DNA of 64,000 bases from Desulfobulbus alkaliphilus (lineage in GTDB: Bacteria > Desulfobacterota > Desulfobulbia > Desulfobulbales > Desulfobulbaceae), in assembly GCF_016918545.1 (NCBI RefSeq), contig NZ_JAFFQC010000019.1, positions 1 to 64,000 of the forward strand, written 5' to 3'. The notes below the pieces were generated by a model. It had not been told where the DNA came from. It searched no databases and saw only the letters and a list, made by a program, of their open reading frames with translations. Shown piece by piece: positions 38,495 through 49,312 of this stretch. Position 1 is the first letter of the stretch. Every line of letters starts with the position of its first letter. The translations under genes were made by a program, and so were the position numbers.

Positions 38495-39127
38495 CTAGAG
38501 ATCGAGATAGGGGTTGGTTCTCGCTTCCCGGCCGATGGTGGACTGCAGCCCTCCGTACCCGTGGCCAGGCCAGACAATGGTGTCCGTCGGCAGAGTTATG
38601 AGCTTGGATTTGATCCCGTCGATCATCTGCCGCATGGAGCCCCCGGGAAAATCGGAGCGGCCAACGGCCCCGACAAAAAGGGTGTCGCCGGTGAAACAGT
38701 GAGGCGGACTGTAGAGGCACATGCCTCCAGGTGTGTGGCCCGGGGTATGCAGCACCGTGAACTGCTCCTTGCCGAATGTGACAACATCACCCTCAACGAC
38801 AGCGAGATCCACGGGCGGTGATTCGGGCATGCCTAGGGAGGAGAAATAATCCTTGATGCGCTGATCCCCGAAGTAGGCGACATCCTCGCTGTGCATGACG
38901 ATTTTCGCTCCTGTGGCTTGCTGAAGACGGGCATTGCCGCAGACATGATCCGGATGGCCGTGGGTATTGATGATGTAGACCACCTTCAAGTCATTGGTTT
39001 TGCAATATTCGAGAATGATGTCCTCATCACCGCCCGGATCAATGATGACGGCCTCTTTGGTTTGTTCGCAGGAGACGATGTAGCAACAGACACCCATCAT
39101 GCCGACGGTGAGTTGTTTGACAAGCAT
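38495..39127 (-). CDS. MBL-fold metallo-hydrolase, glyoxalase II-like
   Basis: 210 residues with the metal-binding THGHPDH (HxHxDH), the later His in TPGHTPGG, the Asp in FTGDTLFVGAVGRSD and the final His in WPGHGYGG. This is the common hydroxyacylglutathione-hydrolase-like MBL group, whose substrates in anaerobes are mostly unknown thioesters. AGGA is well placed. It lies 47 bp upstream of selB and 67 bp downstream of mrp. Confidence 0.92.
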   Translation of the reverse strand: MLVKQLTVGMMGVCCYIVSCEQTKEAVIIDPGGDEDIILEYCKTNDLKVVYIINTHGHPDHVCGNARLQQATGAKIVMHSEDVAYFGDQRIKDYFSSLGMPESPPVDLAVVEGDVVTFGKEQFTVLHTPGHTPGGMCLYSPPHCFTGDTLFVGAVGRSDFPGGSMRQMIDGIKSKLITLPTDTIVWPGHGYGGLQSTIGREARTNPYLDL

Positions 39128-39194
39128 AGATCACATTCCTAGTGTTGGTTCCGGCGGCCCGCAGTGGGCCGCTGGATGATGAGTGGGAAAGACT

Positions 39195-40145
39195 TTATTT
39201 CAAGGGGGTGCCGCAACCGCTGGAGGAACAGCCGCAACCTCCGGCAAAGGGGTTGACGGTTACCGGTCCGGGGGGCAGGCGCTGTTCAATGGCTGTGACC
39301 ACCGTGTCAAAGGCCTTGATGGCCGGTGTTTCCTCATCGCCGGACAGGTAAGCGGTGCCGGAATCACCGGCTGTGACCACCCGGTGATCCATGGGGATAC
39401 GCCCCAGGAAGGGCAGATCGAAATCGCGGGCGGTCTGCTCGCCACCCCCTGTACTGAAAATATCGACAGTCTCGCTGCAATGTGGACAGACGAAACCAGC
39501 CATGTTTTCGATGACGCCGACAATGGGCATCTCTACTGCTTTGCAGAAGTTGATGGACTTGCGGACATCGGCGAGTGCCACAGCCTGCGGGGTGGTCACC
39601 ACCACGGCCTGAACACCGGGAATGGTCTGGGCCACGGACAGAGGTTCATCCCCGGTGCCGGGAGGAGCGTCGACAATGAGGTAATCCAGTTCGCCCCAGG
39701 CCATGTCAGCGACGAATTGCCGAATGGCCTGGATCTTGAGCGGTCCTCGCCAGATGATGGCGTCGTCGCGATTTTTCATCATGTACTCAAGGGAGACCAC
39801 CTTGAGATTGTCGTTGTACCGCAGAGGGGGAATGAGGTCATCAGGGTTGTCCGGTGCCTCAAGAGAACCGGTCAGGTTGAGCATCCGGCAGACGTCCGGA
39901 CCATGGAGGTCGACGTCCATGAGGCCGACCCTGTGGCCTTTTTTGGCCAGGCAAAGAGCCAGGTTGACCGCGACGGTGGATTTGCCGACCCCGCCTTTGC
40001 CACTCATAACCAGAATTTTGTTTTTGATTTGACCAAGCGATTTGGTAATGGCTATATCCTGTTGTGCCAGACGAGCATCGCCGGTGCCGCAACTGCCCTG
40101 CGAACTGGTTCCACAGGATGAAGATCCTCCACAAGAACTGCTCAT
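39195..40145 (-). CDS. mrp: Mrp/NBP35-type iron-sulfur carrier ATPase
   Basis: 316 residues. The deviant Walker A is SGKGGVGKSTVAVNLA and the Mrp signature is DAPPGTGDEPLSV. A CxxC (FVCPHCSETV) probably holds the bridging cluster. Both ends are unusually Cys/Ser/Gly-rich (SSSCGGSSSCGTSS and FAGGCGCSSSGCG), which could bind extra clusters or metal. It belongs to the ParA-like ATPases that deliver Fe-S clusters. GGAGG precedes ATG. Leads the mrp-MBL-selB operon. Confidence 0.94.
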   Translation of the reverse strand: MSSSCGGSSSCGTSSQGSCGTGDARLAQQDIAITKSLGQIKNKILVMSGKGGVGKSTVAVNLALCLAKKGHRVGLMDVDLHGPDVCRMLNLTGSLEAPDNPDDLIPPLRYNDNLKVVSLEYMMKNRDDAIIWRGPLKIQAIRQFVADMAWGELDYLIVDAPPGTGDEPLSVAQTIPGVQAVVVTTPQAVALADVRKSINFCKAVEMPIVGVIENMAGFVCPHCSETVDIFSTGGGEQTARDFDLPFLGRIPMDHRVVTAGDSGTAYLSGDEETPAIKAFDTVVTAIEQRLPPGPVTVNPFAGGCGCSSSGCGTPLK

Positions 40146-40632
40146 TTTTGCCTCCGGTGGAAATAAATTGAAGAGGTGAACCCGTGGATATATCGCATCC
40201 GCTGTTTCCTGGCGGGCCTGGTGACAGCGGGGATGGTTCCTTGATCGTACTGATCAAAACAAATCCCGCGCATGAGCCGGTATCAACCGGTATTGCCGCG
40301 GGCACAAGCGAGTTCATTATAATTCGGCTGCATACTTTAATGTTCATACCTTGAAAAGCAATGAAAAAAATATTCCGCAGCCAAAGACCCTGGCCGGTGT
40401 TTGCCCAGTGTTTTCTTGATTTATACTTATCGGAATAGTTATAGTGATATTTTTAAGCTTGGCAATCATCCCTTGTCATTGATACGAAAGCCGAACGGTT
40501 GTCGTTGTCGCATCGTAGTCGAGAAAATGAGACAAAACTGGGGGTTGAAGGCGGCGATAACGACGACGAGAAAGATGGGGAGAACCCGTCAATAACCTAC
40601 CTGCCGCAACAGGTATCAGTTGGGAGGATTGG
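40146..40632. other. 487-bp intergenic region upstream of hsp20-lon
   Basis: Divergent promoter region between mrp and the hsp20-lon-ftsY run. I searched by eye for a CIRCE inverted repeat and a sigma-32 type promoter and saw neither. No ORF or element copy. Confidence 0.45.
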
Positions 40633-41079
40633 ATGGATCCGTTCAGAAAAAGACTGTTGGAAGAGCTGGAACACATGCAACAACAGCATACCGGGCGTAT
40701 TCTGCGCGGCATGTCTTTATTACGAATGATGCCGCTGGTGTCTGAAGGCTGGCAGCCGGCCGCGGATATGTACGAGGCAGGTGATTACATCCATGTCTAT
40801 TTTGACCTGGCCGGTGTGGCTGGAGATACGCTTGGGGTCACCGTGGACGGTCGGCATCTCCATATCAGCGGTCATCGGGAATTGCCCACCCATCATGCCA
40901 TCGCCTGCATTCATCAGCTTGAAATCGAGCTCGGTGCTTTCCAGCGGACCGTGCTGCTGCCGGCCGCCGTTGACGTCGAAGGGGTTGAATCGACCTACAG
41001 TAACGGAATTCTCATGGTCACCCTGCCTAAAAAAAGTCGCAAAGGCAAGGTTTCCATCAGGATCATGTCCGGAGAATAA
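40633..41079 (+). CDS. Small heat-shock protein, Hsp20/alpha-crystallin family
   Basis: 148 residues. The alpha-crystallin domain spans about residues 40-140 (PAADMYEAGDYIHVYFDLAG, HISGHRELP, FQRTVLLPAAVD, YSNGILMVTLPK). It is an ATP-independent holdase chaperone. GGGAGG lies 5 nt before ATG. lon follows after 3 bp, pairing a holdase with a protease. Confidence 0.95.
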   Translation: MDPFRKRLLEELEHMQQQHTGRILRGMSLLRMMPLVSEGWQPAADMYEAGDYIHVYFDLAGVAGDTLGVTVDGRHLHISGHRELPTHHAIACIHQLEIELGAFQRTVLLPAAVDVEGVESTYSNGILMVTLPKKSRKGKVSIRIMSGE

Positions 41080-41082
41080 TTC

Positions 41083-43461
41083 ATGGAACAGGAACAGCAA
41101 GTATCGCCGAAAAAAGTGGATCCTTCTCTGCTGGATCTCCCGGAGTCACTCCCCATTTTGCCGCTACACGGGTTCGTTTTCTATCCCGGCATGGGATTTC
41201 CGCTGCAGGTATCGAGTGAATCCTCCAAAAAATTAATTGATGATGTCCTTCTGGGCGACCGTATGCTTGGTCTGGTAACCAGTCGACGGGAACAGGTCAG
41301 CGACGATGATATTCTCAAGCAAGAAGACCTGTACAGTATTGGTGTGGTTGGGTACCTGCACAAGCTCAACAAGTCTCCGGAAGGTTTCTATCAGGTCCTG
41401 GTCAGTGGCACCAAAAAAATTGCGATCACCGAATTTCTTCCCTCGGAGCCATACATGAAGGCCAGGGTGAGCGAAGTCCCGATGGAGATCGTTGAAGATA
41501 AGAAGATAGAGGCCCTGCTTTTCAATATTCGAGCTCAATTCCAGAAAATGGTGAGCGGTACCGAACTGCCCCAGGAATTGGTGGCGACTATCAATAGTCT
41601 GGCCAATCCATTTTATGTAGCCTATCTGGTTTCTTCCCAATTGAACCTTAAAATCGACATGGAGCAGGAGGTTCTGGAAATCGTTCCCCTGCACGACCTG
41701 CTGCACAAGGTCGCCCTGGAGTTGAATAAACGGCTGGAAACAGTGGAGATGAGCAATCAGCTGCAGGCGTCCATGAAAAAAGATATGGACGAACGGCAGC
41801 GGGAATTCTTTCTTCGCCAGCAATTGCAGGCCATTCGTAAGGAACTGGGTGAAGGGGATGATGACAAGGTTGAAATCAAGGAACTCAAGGAGCGGGTTGC
41901 TGAAAAAGGCTTGACCGACCAGGCCCGGGCCGTGGTCGAAAAAGAGTTGGTCCGTATGGAGCGTATCCCACCATCCTCCCCTGAATACTCGGTATCCCGC
42001 AATTATATCGACTGGATCCTCGACCTGCCGTGGCGCGAGTCCACCACCGACACCCTGGATCTCAATCAGGCGGAACAAGATCTGGAGCAGGACCATTATG
42101 GCTTGAAAAAGATCAAGAAGCGGATCCTTGAGTTTCTCGCGGTGCGCAAACTCAAGGAGGATGTCCATGGGCCGATTCTCTGTTTTGTCGGCCCGCCCGG
42201 GGTCGGTAAGACCTCGCTGGGGCAATCCATTGCCCGGACCATGAATCGTACATTTGTCCGCATTGCCCTGGGCGGAGTCCGTGACGAGGCCGAGATTCGC
42301 GGCCACCGCCGGACCTATATCGGCGCTCTGCCCGGTCGGATTATCGTCAGTCTGAAACGGGCCGGGGCCAACAATCCGGTCTTTCTGCTCGATGAAGTCG
42401 ACAAACTGGGCAGCGATTTCCGTGGTGATCCCTCCTCGGCCCTGCTCGAGGTCCTGGATCCAGAACAGAATGCGACCTTTACCGATCACTATCTGGATAT
42501 CGAGTTCGATCTCTCCAAGGTGATGTTCATCGCCACGGCCAACATTCTCGACACCATCCCCGGTCCGTTGCGTGATCGCATGGAGGTGGTGGAGCTTTCC
42601 GGCTATACGCAACAGGAAAAAGTGGCCATTGCCGTTCGCCATCTCCTGGGTAAACAGTTGGAGGCCCACGCCTTGACTCATGATGATCTCGAAATTCCCG
42701 AGGCCACCATCGAGGCGCTGATCTCCGCCTATACCCGGGAAGCCGGAGTCCGTAATCTCGAGCGGGAGATCGCCGCCATCTGTCGGGGCACAGCCGCTGA
42801 AATCGCCCGGGGACGGACGGAAAAAACCGTGGTTACCCCGGAAAAACTGTATGATTTTCTTGGCCCGCAACGTTTTTATCCGGAAATGAAGACCCGGAGC
42901 TGGGGGCCGGGGCTGGCCACCGGGCTGGCCTGGACACCGGTGGGGGGGCAGATCCTTTTTATTGAGACATCGAGCATGAAGGGTAGAGGGCAGCTGACCC
43001 TCACCGGCAAACTCGGTGACGTCATGAAGGAATCAGCCACCGCCGCCCTGACCTATATCAGATCCCATGCCAGGGAGTTGGGGATCGATGAAGAGGCCTT
43101 TGCCGGGGTTGACCTGCATGTGCATGTACCTGAGGGTGCCATTCCCAAAGACGGTCCCTCGGCCGGGGTGGCCATGGTATCATCACTGGTGTCGGTAATC
43201 CTCGGGAAACCGGTCCGCCAGGATGTGGCCATGACCGGTGAAATCACCCTGCGCGGCGATGTCCTGCCGGTGGGCGGTATCGGTGAAAAGGTGTTGGCTG
43301 CTCTCCGGGCTGGTATTCGCGAGCTGATTGTGCCGGTGCTCAACGAAAAAGACGTGTTGGAGATTCCGGAGGATATCCGTGAGGGCGTCATCTTTCACTA
43401 TCCTCATACCATCCATGAGGTCCTCAAGATCGCCATGGAACAAGACGAGGTACAGGGCTGA
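41083..43461 (+). CDS. lon: ATP-dependent protease Lon
   Basis: 792 residues. N-terminal LAN domain ([14 protein letters not shown]), AAA+ module with [14 protein letters not shown] and [11 protein letters not shown], and the C-terminal S16 protease with the catalytic Ser in [10 protein letters not shown] and Lys in [14 protein letters not shown]. Degrades damaged proteins. The stop overlaps the ftsY ATG by 1 bp. Confidence 0.97.
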   Translation: MEQEQQVSPKKVDPSLLDLPESLPILPLHGFVFYPGMGFPLQVSSESSKKLIDDVLLGDRMLGLVTSRREQVSDDDILKQEDLYSIGVVGYLHKLNKSPEGFYQVLVSGTKKIAITEFLPSEPYMKARVSEVPMEIVEDKKIEALLFNIRAQFQKMVSGTELPQELVATINSLANPFYVAYLVSSQLNLKIDMEQEVLEIVPLHDLLHKVALELNKRLETVEMSNQLQASMKKDMDERQREFFLRQQLQAIRKELGEGDDDKVEIKELKERVAEKGLTDQARAVVEKELVRMERIPPSSPEYSVSRNYIDWILDLPWRESTTDTLDLNQAEQDLEQDHYGLKKIKKRILEFLAVRKLKEDVHGPILCFVGPPGVGKTSLGQSIARTMNRTFVRIALGGVRDEAEIRGHRRTYIGALPGRIIVSLKRAGANNPVFLLDEVDKLGSDFRGDPSSALLEVLDPEQNATFTDHYLDIEFDLSKVMFIATANILDTIPGPLRDRMEVVELSGYTQQEKVAIAVRHLLGKQLEAHALTHDDLEIPEATIEALISAYTREAGVRNLEREIAAICRGTAAEIARGRTEKTVVTPEKLYDFLGPQRFYPEMKTRSWGPGLATGLAWTPVGGQILFIETSSMKGRGQLTLTGKLGDVMKESATAALTYIRSHARELGIDEEAFAGVDLHVHVPEGAIPKDGPSAGVAMVSSLVSVILGKPVRQDVAMTGEITLRGDVLPVGGIGEKVLAALRAGIRELIVPVLNEKDVLEIPEDIREGVIFHYPHTIHEVLKIAMEQDEVQG

Positions 43462-44957
43462 TGCTGGGCTGGTTCAAGAAAAAATTCGGCAAGCAGGCCG
43501 ATGAGGCACCTCCGCGGGAACCGGCGGAGGAGGCTGTTGCCGCGGCTCGTCTGCCAGAAGAGGGTGTGGAACCTGCTCCAGATTCGCCCCCACCATCGTC
43601 GGATTCCGCCTCTGCTCAGGTGGCGGAACCGGCGGATCACTTCGCATCGAAGGTGCCGACCGCCCCCACTGCGGGTAGCGTTGCCCTCGACGAAGATGAG
43701 CGGCAGTCACAGGCAGCAGATCAGGGGTCGTCGGCTGAGGTGGTCCGGGGAAGAGCTGGGCGCGAAGCAATCGAAATCACCACCACGGTGGTGGTGGAAG
43801 AGGATAAACCATTGGTTGGCGATGGGTCGGATCCTCTTCCTGGTCCCCGGGGTGAAGCAGGTGCTGAAGAAGTAGCCATGGAGTCGGCTGCCCTGGCTGA
43901 AGAGGCACGGGATCCTGTGCTGCGCGAGCAAAGCGGCAGTGAAGATATCTCTGCGGCAACAACGGCCACGGGTCGTGAGCCTGGGCCGGCGGACGCGACT
44001 CCAGCCGCCTCCGGGGAGCCGCCAGTGCCCAGGTCGATGTTCCAGCGCCTGCAGGAACGGCTCGGAAAAACCAGGGATGCGCTGGTTGTCCGCCTTGATC
44101 GGCTTTTTCTGGGCAAAAAAGAGATCGATCAGGATCTGTTTGATCAGTTGGAGGAAATTCTCATCACTGCTGATCTCGGCGTGGCAACGACCATGGAACT
44201 CCTGGATCAGGCCCGCGCCAAAGTGAAGCGTGATCAATTGAGTGATCCCCAGGCTCTGAAAACCATCCTCCGTGATCAGTTGCTGGGCTTTATCGAGGCG
44301 GCCGATCAGCCTGCTGAACTGGTTATGCCTGACCAGGGTCCCTTTGTGATTATGGTGGTCGGGGTCAATGGCGTCGGCAAGACCACCACCATCGGCAAAA
44401 TGGCGGCCAAGTTCACCCGTGCCGGTCAATCAGTTCTCCTGGTGGCCGGTGACACTTTTCGGGCCGCGGCCATCAATCAGCTGAAGATCTGGGGGGACCG
44501 GGTCGGGGTCGAGGTGTTTGCCCGACAACCCGGTGACGATCCCTCTTCCGTGGCTTTTGACAGTCTTGAATACGGCCTGGTCCATAATTTTGACGTCATC
44601 ATCATGGATACCGCCGGCCGCCTCCATACCAGCGTCAATCTCATGGAGGAGTTGAAAAAGATCAAGCGGGTTATCGGTAAGAAATTGGCCGGCGCACCCC
44701 ACGAAGTCATGCTGGTGCTTGATGCCACCACCGGACAGAATGGTGTTTCCCAGGCCAGGCTCTTTCACGAAGCTGTGGGTGTCAGCGGCTTGGCACTGAC
44801 TAAACTCGACGGCACCGCCAAGGGTGGCATTATCGCCAATGTCTGTCGCGAGGCCAGGATCCCGGTACGTTTCATAGGCATCGGTGAGCAAATCGACGAC
44901 CTTCGTGATTTTGACGCCCGAGAATTCGTTGACGCTCTTTTTGATCATAAGGTATAA
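43461..44957 (+). CDS. ftsY: Signal recognition particle receptor FtsY
   Basis: 498 residues. A long acidic, Pro/Glu/Ala-rich N-terminal A-domain (about residues 15-190) is followed by the NG domain: [15 protein letters not shown] (G1), [19 protein letters not shown] and GGIIANV. It docks ribosome-SRP complexes at the membrane. Being coupled to lon is unusual but gives membrane-protein insertion and quality control one transcript. An element copy begins 3 bp after the stop. Confidence 0.97.
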   Translation: MLGWFKKKFGKQADEAPPREPAEEAVAAARLPEEGVEPAPDSPPPSSDSASAQVAEPADHFASKVPTAPTAGSVALDEDERQSQAADQGSSAEVVRGRAGREAIEITTTVVVEEDKPLVGDGSDPLPGPRGEAGAEEVAMESAALAEEARDPVLREQSGSEDISAATTATGREPGPADATPAASGEPPVPRSMFQRLQERLGKTRDALVVRLDRLFLGKKEIDQDLFDQLEEILITADLGVATTMELLDQARAKVKRDQLSDPQALKTILRDQLLGFIEAADQPAELVMPDQGPFVIMVVGVNGVGKTTTIGKMAAKFTRAGQSVLLVAGDTFRAAAINQLKIWGDRVGVEVFARQPGDDPSSVAFDSLEYGLVHNFDVIIMDTAGRLHTSVNLMEELKKIKRVIGKKLAGAPHEVMLVLDATTGQNGVSQARLFHEAVGVSGLALTKLDGTAKGGIIANVCREARIPVRFIGIGEQIDDLRDFDAREFVDALFDHKV

Positions 44958-44959
44958 AT

Positions 44960-45069
44960 CCTGGATCCGTGAGCGGCTGGTGAAGGGTTTTTTCAAGGAT
45001 TCTGCTACAATAATAATATGATCACAGTACGATATATCAAGAAAAGAGTCCAGCCGTCACGGATTCAGG
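44960..45069 (+). repeat. CCTGRATCCGTGA element lacking the long hairpin (110 bp)
   Basis: CCTGGATCCGTGA passes straight into GCGGCTGGTGAA, so the hairpin is removed at its base. The right end CCAGCCGTCACGGATTCAGG is intact. No clear target duplication (TAAAT versus ATCAA). Confidence 0.9.
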
Positions 45070-45136
45070 ATCAATGAGATGGCCGTCCCAAACAGTGGCG
45101 CCGGTAGCCTGACTTCTTTCTCCCCATCCCGTTTTC

Positions 45137-45982
45137 ATGCGCTATCAACAATATAATCAACCCGGTTGCGGCGGCTGCCTGCTGGTAGTCGCCATGGTGG
45201 TTCTGGTCATCGGCGGTTTTCCCGCCCTGTCGAGCTTTCTCGGTTTTCTTCTCTTTGCCGCCCTGGGCGGGGTTTTGCTGTTTTTCATTGCTTTCTGGGC
45301 TTTTTCCTACTATGTGCGGCAACGGGTTAAGATATACCAGGCCACCCAGACTGAAATGCATAAGCGTTTTGTTGAACTGCTGGTTAACATCCTGGTGAAG
45401 ATCGCCCAGGCCGACGGACGGTTTACCCGGGCTGAACTCAACACCATTCTCAATTTTTTCCAATACAATCTGCGCTACAACCAGGATCAGATGTACTGGG
45501 TCAAGCAGTTGGTCAAGGAAGCCCGGGATGCCGACACCGATCTGCGGCGATTGCTCGAGGATTTTCGGGCTGCTTTTGCCTACGAACCACGGCTGATTCT
45601 ACTGGAACTGGTCTACCAGATCATCCACACCAAGCAGTCGCCCCCGGAGAATGAACTGCGTCTGGCCCGCGAGATTGCCCAGATTCTGCAGATTTCGGTT
45701 TATGATCAGCGGACCATCGAGGCGAAATACATGTATCGGCAGCGGCAGGAAAGCGCCACCGCCGCCCAGACCGAGGAGCAGTACTACGCGGTTCTCGGCC
45801 TGGAGAAGGGAGCTGATTTCAGTGCAATAAAAAAGGCCTATCGCAAGTTGTCCATGCAGTACCATCCAGATAAAGTCGGTCACCTGGGTGAAGAGTTCCA
45901 GAAGATTGCCGAGGAAAAAATGAAGGAAATCAATGTGGCCTACAATTTTTTCGAAAAGAAATTCTCCGGGCGTACCGGGTGA
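45137..45982 (+). CDS. DjlA-like protein: membrane anchor, TerB-like domain, C-terminal J-domain
   Basis: 281 residues. Two hydrophobic segments (about 14-60) are followed by a TerB-like helical domain ([21 protein letters not shown], about 85-190). The C-terminal J-domain (about 215-278) has the HPD tripeptide in MQYHPDK. This is the arrangement of DjlA co-chaperones, which stimulate DnaK at the inner membrane, although DjlA normally has one anchor helix. No clear Shine-Dalgarno. Confidence 0.9.
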   Translation: MRYQQYNQPGCGGCLLVVAMVVLVIGGFPALSSFLGFLLFAALGGVLLFFIAFWAFSYYVRQRVKIYQATQTEMHKRFVELLVNILVKIAQADGRFTRAELNTILNFFQYNLRYNQDQMYWVKQLVKEARDADTDLRRLLEDFRAAFAYEPRLILLELVYQIIHTKQSPPENELRLAREIAQILQISVYDQRTIEAKYMYRQRQESATAAQTEEQYYAVLGLEKGADFSAIKKAYRKLSMQYHPDKVGHLGEEFQKIAEEKMKEINVAYNFFEKKFSGRTG

Positions 45983-46154
45983 ACAGGGAGGTACCAGTGC
46001 ATCATCTGGGCGGCTTGGGTGGCGGCATAGGAAACAACTGTCGGCTTGTATTCCACCCGGTCGGCAAAAGATGCATGGTACAGAGGAGCGTCGGGGCTGT
46101 AGGGAGCAGCTTGAGAGATGTCTCGTCCACTATCAATGAACAAAGGGGTGTGCA

Positions 46155-47339
46155 ATGAGCGGTGTAGCTAAAAAAATGCAGGTCTTTGCCGAAAAATCCT
46201 CCTGGATTCGTAAAATGTTTGAAGAAGGGGCCAGAATGAAAGCGGAATTTGGCGCCGATAAGGTTTTTGATTTCAGCATCGGTAACCCTGATGTGCCGCC
46301 ACCGGCGAAATTTTATGCAGTGCTGCGCGAATTGGCGCAAAATGAGCAACCCGGTATCCATGGCTACATGCCCAACGCCGGTTACCCTTTTGTCCGCGAG
46401 GCCCTGGCGCAACGACTCAGTCGGGAGCAGCAGACTGCCATCGGTCCGCAGGAGGTACTCATGACCTGTGGTGCCGCCGGCGGTCTCAACGTCATCTTCA
46501 AAGCCCTGCTCGATCCGGGTGATGAAGTGATCATTCTGGCGCCCTTTTTTGTCGAGTATCATTTCTATATCGACAATCACGGCGGTGTGGCCAAGGTGGT
46601 GCCCACGGATAGAGAATTCAATCTCGACCTGGCTGCCATCGAGCAGGCCTTGACCGACAGGACCAAGGTGGTACTGGTCAACAGTCCCAACAATCCCACC
46701 GGCCAGATTTATCCGGCCGATACGCTTCAGGCGCTGGGTCAGCTTCTCGATGAGGCCGGGCGGCGGTTTAAGAGCACGATCTATCTGGTCTCCGACGAAC
46801 CGTATCGCCATATCATCTTTGATAATCATCAGGTGCCGCCTCTGATGACCGCCACCACCAATTCCATCGTTGCTTCCTCCTACTCGAAGGAGCTGTCTCT
46901 GCCCGGTGAGCGGATCGGTTACCTCGCTGTGCACCCCGCCATGGCGGACAAGAACGAGGTCCTGGATGCCTTAACCCTGGCCAATCGAATTCTCGGTTTT
47001 GTCAACGCGCCTGCCCTGATGCAGCGGGCCGTGGTGGAGCTGCAGGACGTGTCTGTGGATAATTCGGTCTATGCGCGACGACTGGACACATTCTGCAAAG
47101 TGCTGGACGGGGCCGGTATTTCCTATGTTCGTCCCAAGGGGGCCTTTTACCTTTTTCCTCAAGTACCCGGTGATGATGTCGAGTTCTGCCGGATTCTCCA
47201 GGAGGAGAAAATTCTGGCGGTACCAGGTCGCGGCTTCGGCATGCCCGGTTATATTCGTCTGGCCTTTTGTGTCGATGAGCAGGTGATCGCTCGTTCCGCG
47301 GAGAGTTTTAAAAGGGCCATGGCCCGGGCCAGACAGTAG
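46155..47339 (+). CDS. PLP-dependent class I/II aminotransferase
   Basis: 394 residues. FSIGNPDVPPP, NAGYPFVREALA, NSPNNPTGQIY, VSDEPYRHI and the PLP-lysine in SSYSKELSLPGERIGY identify an AspC-like fold I aminotransferase. The amino-acid specificity cannot be read from the sequence. GGGG lies upstream of the ATG. The gene stands alone. Confidence 0.92.
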   Translation: MSGVAKKMQVFAEKSSWIRKMFEEGARMKAEFGADKVFDFSIGNPDVPPPAKFYAVLRELAQNEQPGIHGYMPNAGYPFVREALAQRLSREQQTAIGPQEVLMTCGAAGGLNVIFKALLDPGDEVIILAPFFVEYHFYIDNHGGVAKVVPTDREFNLDLAAIEQALTDRTKVVLVNSPNNPTGQIYPADTLQALGQLLDEAGRRFKSTIYLVSDEPYRHIIFDNHQVPPLMTATTNSIVASSYSKELSLPGERIGYLAVHPAMADKNEVLDALTLANRILGFVNAPALMQRAVVELQDVSVDNSVYARRLDTFCKVLDGAGISYVRPKGAFYLFPQVPGDDVEFCRILQEEKILAVPGRGFGMPGYIRLAFCVDEQVIARSAESFKRAMARARQ

Positions 47340-47494
47340 CTGATCGATCCCCGTCCCCGGTTTTCGACCGAAAAGCAACGATATCACTTGTCATGCCTGG
47401 CACATGTATTATTTTGGTTGCATGTTGTATAGCGTGAAGGGGGGTGACCGTTCCCCTCAGCCGAAATGAATCCTGAACCGAAGGAGACGGAACC

Positions 47495-47779
47495 ATGGGA
47501 AAGGAAGTGAAGCTGTTTAAGAGCGAGGAAAAGCGGAGCCTTGGTGAGGTCGCCGATTTCCTTAGAAAGCTTGCCGACCGTCTTGACAAGGGCAGAGTGG
47601 TCTTGTCGCAGGGCGATAAAAAACTCAAGCTCAAACTCCCTGAAGTGGTGGAGATGGAAATTGAAGTGGAAAAGGAGATCGGCAAGCGCACAACTGAAAT
47701 AGAGATGGAAATTGAGTTGAAATGGCAAGTGGATAAATCAGGAAACCCGAAAGATAAGAAATCGCTGAGCATTGAATAA
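47495..47779 (+). CDS. Amphi-Trp domain small protein
   Basis: 94 residues. The N-terminal KEVKLFKSEEKRSLGEVADF block, a short hydrophilic helix, and alternating beta-strands ending in IEMEIELKW with the conserved Trp match the amphi-Trp domain family, whose role is unknown. Strongly charged, probably cytosolic. GGAG precedes ATG. Followed by a shared terminator. Confidence 0.85.
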   Translation: MGKEVKLFKSEEKRSLGEVADFLRKLADRLDKGRVVLSQGDKKLKLKLPEVVEMEIEVEKEIGKRTTEIEMEIELKWQVDKSGNPKDKKSLSIE

Positions 47780-47846
47780 CAGGCCACCGGTCCCTTGTTT
47801 TCTTTGGTGCCGTTGCCCCTCTTTCCATCCCGACTGTGACACAGGA

Positions 47847-47888
47847 AAACAGGGCCGTCTTATTGAAGACGGCCCTGTTTTGTTTTTT
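47847..47888. terminator. Bidirectional intrinsic terminator
   Basis: AAACAGGGCCGTCTT, loop ATTG, then AAGACGGCCCTGTTT: a perfect 15-bp stem followed by TTGTTTTTT on the plus side, with A-runs on the left for the minus direction. It separates the amphi-Trp gene from convergent glmM. Confidence 0.93.
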
Positions 47889-49240
47889 CAAGCCCGGTCA
47901 GCGCGGCGTACCAGGTCGCAAAGATCCAGGGCGATGTTCCTGATCTCTTCCAGATCCTCGCCTTCGGTCATTACCCGGATGACCGGCTCGGTCCCCGAGG
48001 CCCGCACCAGGATACGTCCCCGGTTCCCCAGCTGTTTTTCCGCCTGTTGCAGTGCCTCGGGGAAGCCCGGTATGTGCTCCGGAGGAATGCGCGCCGCCAT
48101 GCGGACGTTTTCCAGGACCTGGGGGTAGGTGGACATGATTGTTGCCAGCTCCGATAGTGGTTTGTTCTTTTTGATCATAATGGCCAGCAGCTGCAGACCT
48201 GCCAGGGTGCCGTCGCCGGTGGTATTGTGATCCAGGAAGACCAGGTGCCCTGACTGCTCGCCGCCAAAATTGTACCCCTTGGCTCGCATGGCCTCGACCA
48301 CATACCGGTCGCCGACCTGGGTGCGGATCATCTGACCGCCCATACCGGTCATGGCCTGCTCCAGTCCCATATTGCTCATCACCGTGGCTACCAGGGTTTT
48401 TTTCTTCAGTTTGCGCTGCTGCATCAGTTCCTTGGCACAGATAGCCATGATATGGTCACCATCGACGATCTCCCCCCGTTCGTCGCAAACAATCAGTCGG
48501 TCGCCATCCCCATCCAAAGCCAGGCCGATGTCGGCACCCAGTTGCTTGACTTTGGCGGCCATCATCTCCGGATGCAGGGCGCCGCTTTCGTGGTTGATGT
48601 TCTTGCCATCGGGGTCGACGCCAAGGGCGGTTACTTTTGCCCCCAGTTCCGTGAAAACATGCGGAGCGACCTTGTAGGTGGCGCCGTGGGCACAGTCCAG
48701 CACTATATGGAAATCATCAAGCACGTACTTGCGGGGGAAGGTGTTTTTCAGGTAGACAATGTAGCGGCCGGCGGCATCCTCGATGCGTGAGGCCTTGCCT
48801 ACTTCGTCGGCCACCGGGCGCAGGGCCGCCATTTTTTGCGAAAAAATAAGATCCTCGATGTCAGCTTCCTGTTCATCGGGCAGTTTGTACCCGTCGGCGG
48901 AGAAGATCTTGATGCCGTTATCCTGAAAAGGATTGTGCGAGGCCGAGATGACCACGCCGGCGTCGGCACGCATCGAGGTGGTGATAAAGGCAATGCCCGG
49001 AGTGGGCAGGGGGCCGACCAGCTGCACATTGACCCCCATGGAACAGATACCGGCGGCCAGCGCGTTTTCTATCATGTATCCAGACAGGCGGGTATCCTTG
49101 CCAATGACAATGGTATTGCCCTTGACCTGATTTTTGACAATGAAGGCTATGGCCCGGCCGATCTGCATGGCGATCTCCGAGGTCATGGGGTAGATGTTGG
49201 CCACCCCGCGGATGCCATCGGTTCCGAAAAGTTTTTTCAT
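47888..49240 (-). CDS. glmM: Phosphoglucosamine mutase
   Basis: Converts glucosamine-6-P to glucosamine-1-P for cell-wall precursors. 450 residues: N-terminal [10 protein letters not shown], phospho-Ser loop [12 protein letters not shown], metal loop LDGDGDR, substrate loop GGEQSGH and C-terminal [11 protein letters not shown]. Third gene of the cdaA-cdaR-glmM operon; in other bacteria GlmM binds and restrains CdaA. Confidence 0.97.
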   Translation of the reverse strand: MKKLFGTDGIRGVANIYPMTSEIAMQIGRAIAFIVKNQVKGNTIVIGKDTRLSGYMIENALAAGICSMGVNVQLVGPLPTPGIAFITTSMRADAGVVISASHNPFQDNGIKIFSADGYKLPDEQEADIEDLIFSQKMAALRPVADEVGKASRIEDAAGRYIVYLKNTFPRKYVLDDFHIVLDCAHGATYKVAPHVFTELGAKVTALGVDPDGKNINHESGALHPEMMAAKVKQLGADIGLALDGDGDRLIVCDERGEIVDGDHIMAICAKELMQQRKLKKKTLVATVMSNMGLEQAMTGMGGQMIRTQVGDRYVVEAMRAKGYNFGGEQSGHLVFLDHNTTGDGTLAGLQLLAIMIKKNKPLSELATIMSTYPQVLENVRMAARIPPEHIPGFPEALQQAEKQLGNRGRILVRASGTEPVIRVMTEGEDLEEIRNIALDLCDLVRRADRA

Positions 49241-49312
49241 GGTGAGTTACCGTTTTGGTTTGATTTGCAGGAATGGTCCCTCAGAAGCGACTCCAGCCGG
49301 AGGGCAACGGTT

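Noticed and set aside
40146-40632. CIRCE or sigma-32 control site before hsp20
   Set aside because: No TTAGCACTC/GAGTGCTAA pair and no convincing heat-shock promoter boxes were found by eye.
41233-42870. 545-residue minus-strand frame opposite lon
   Set aside because: Antisense shadow of lon; no ribosome site or recognisable domains.
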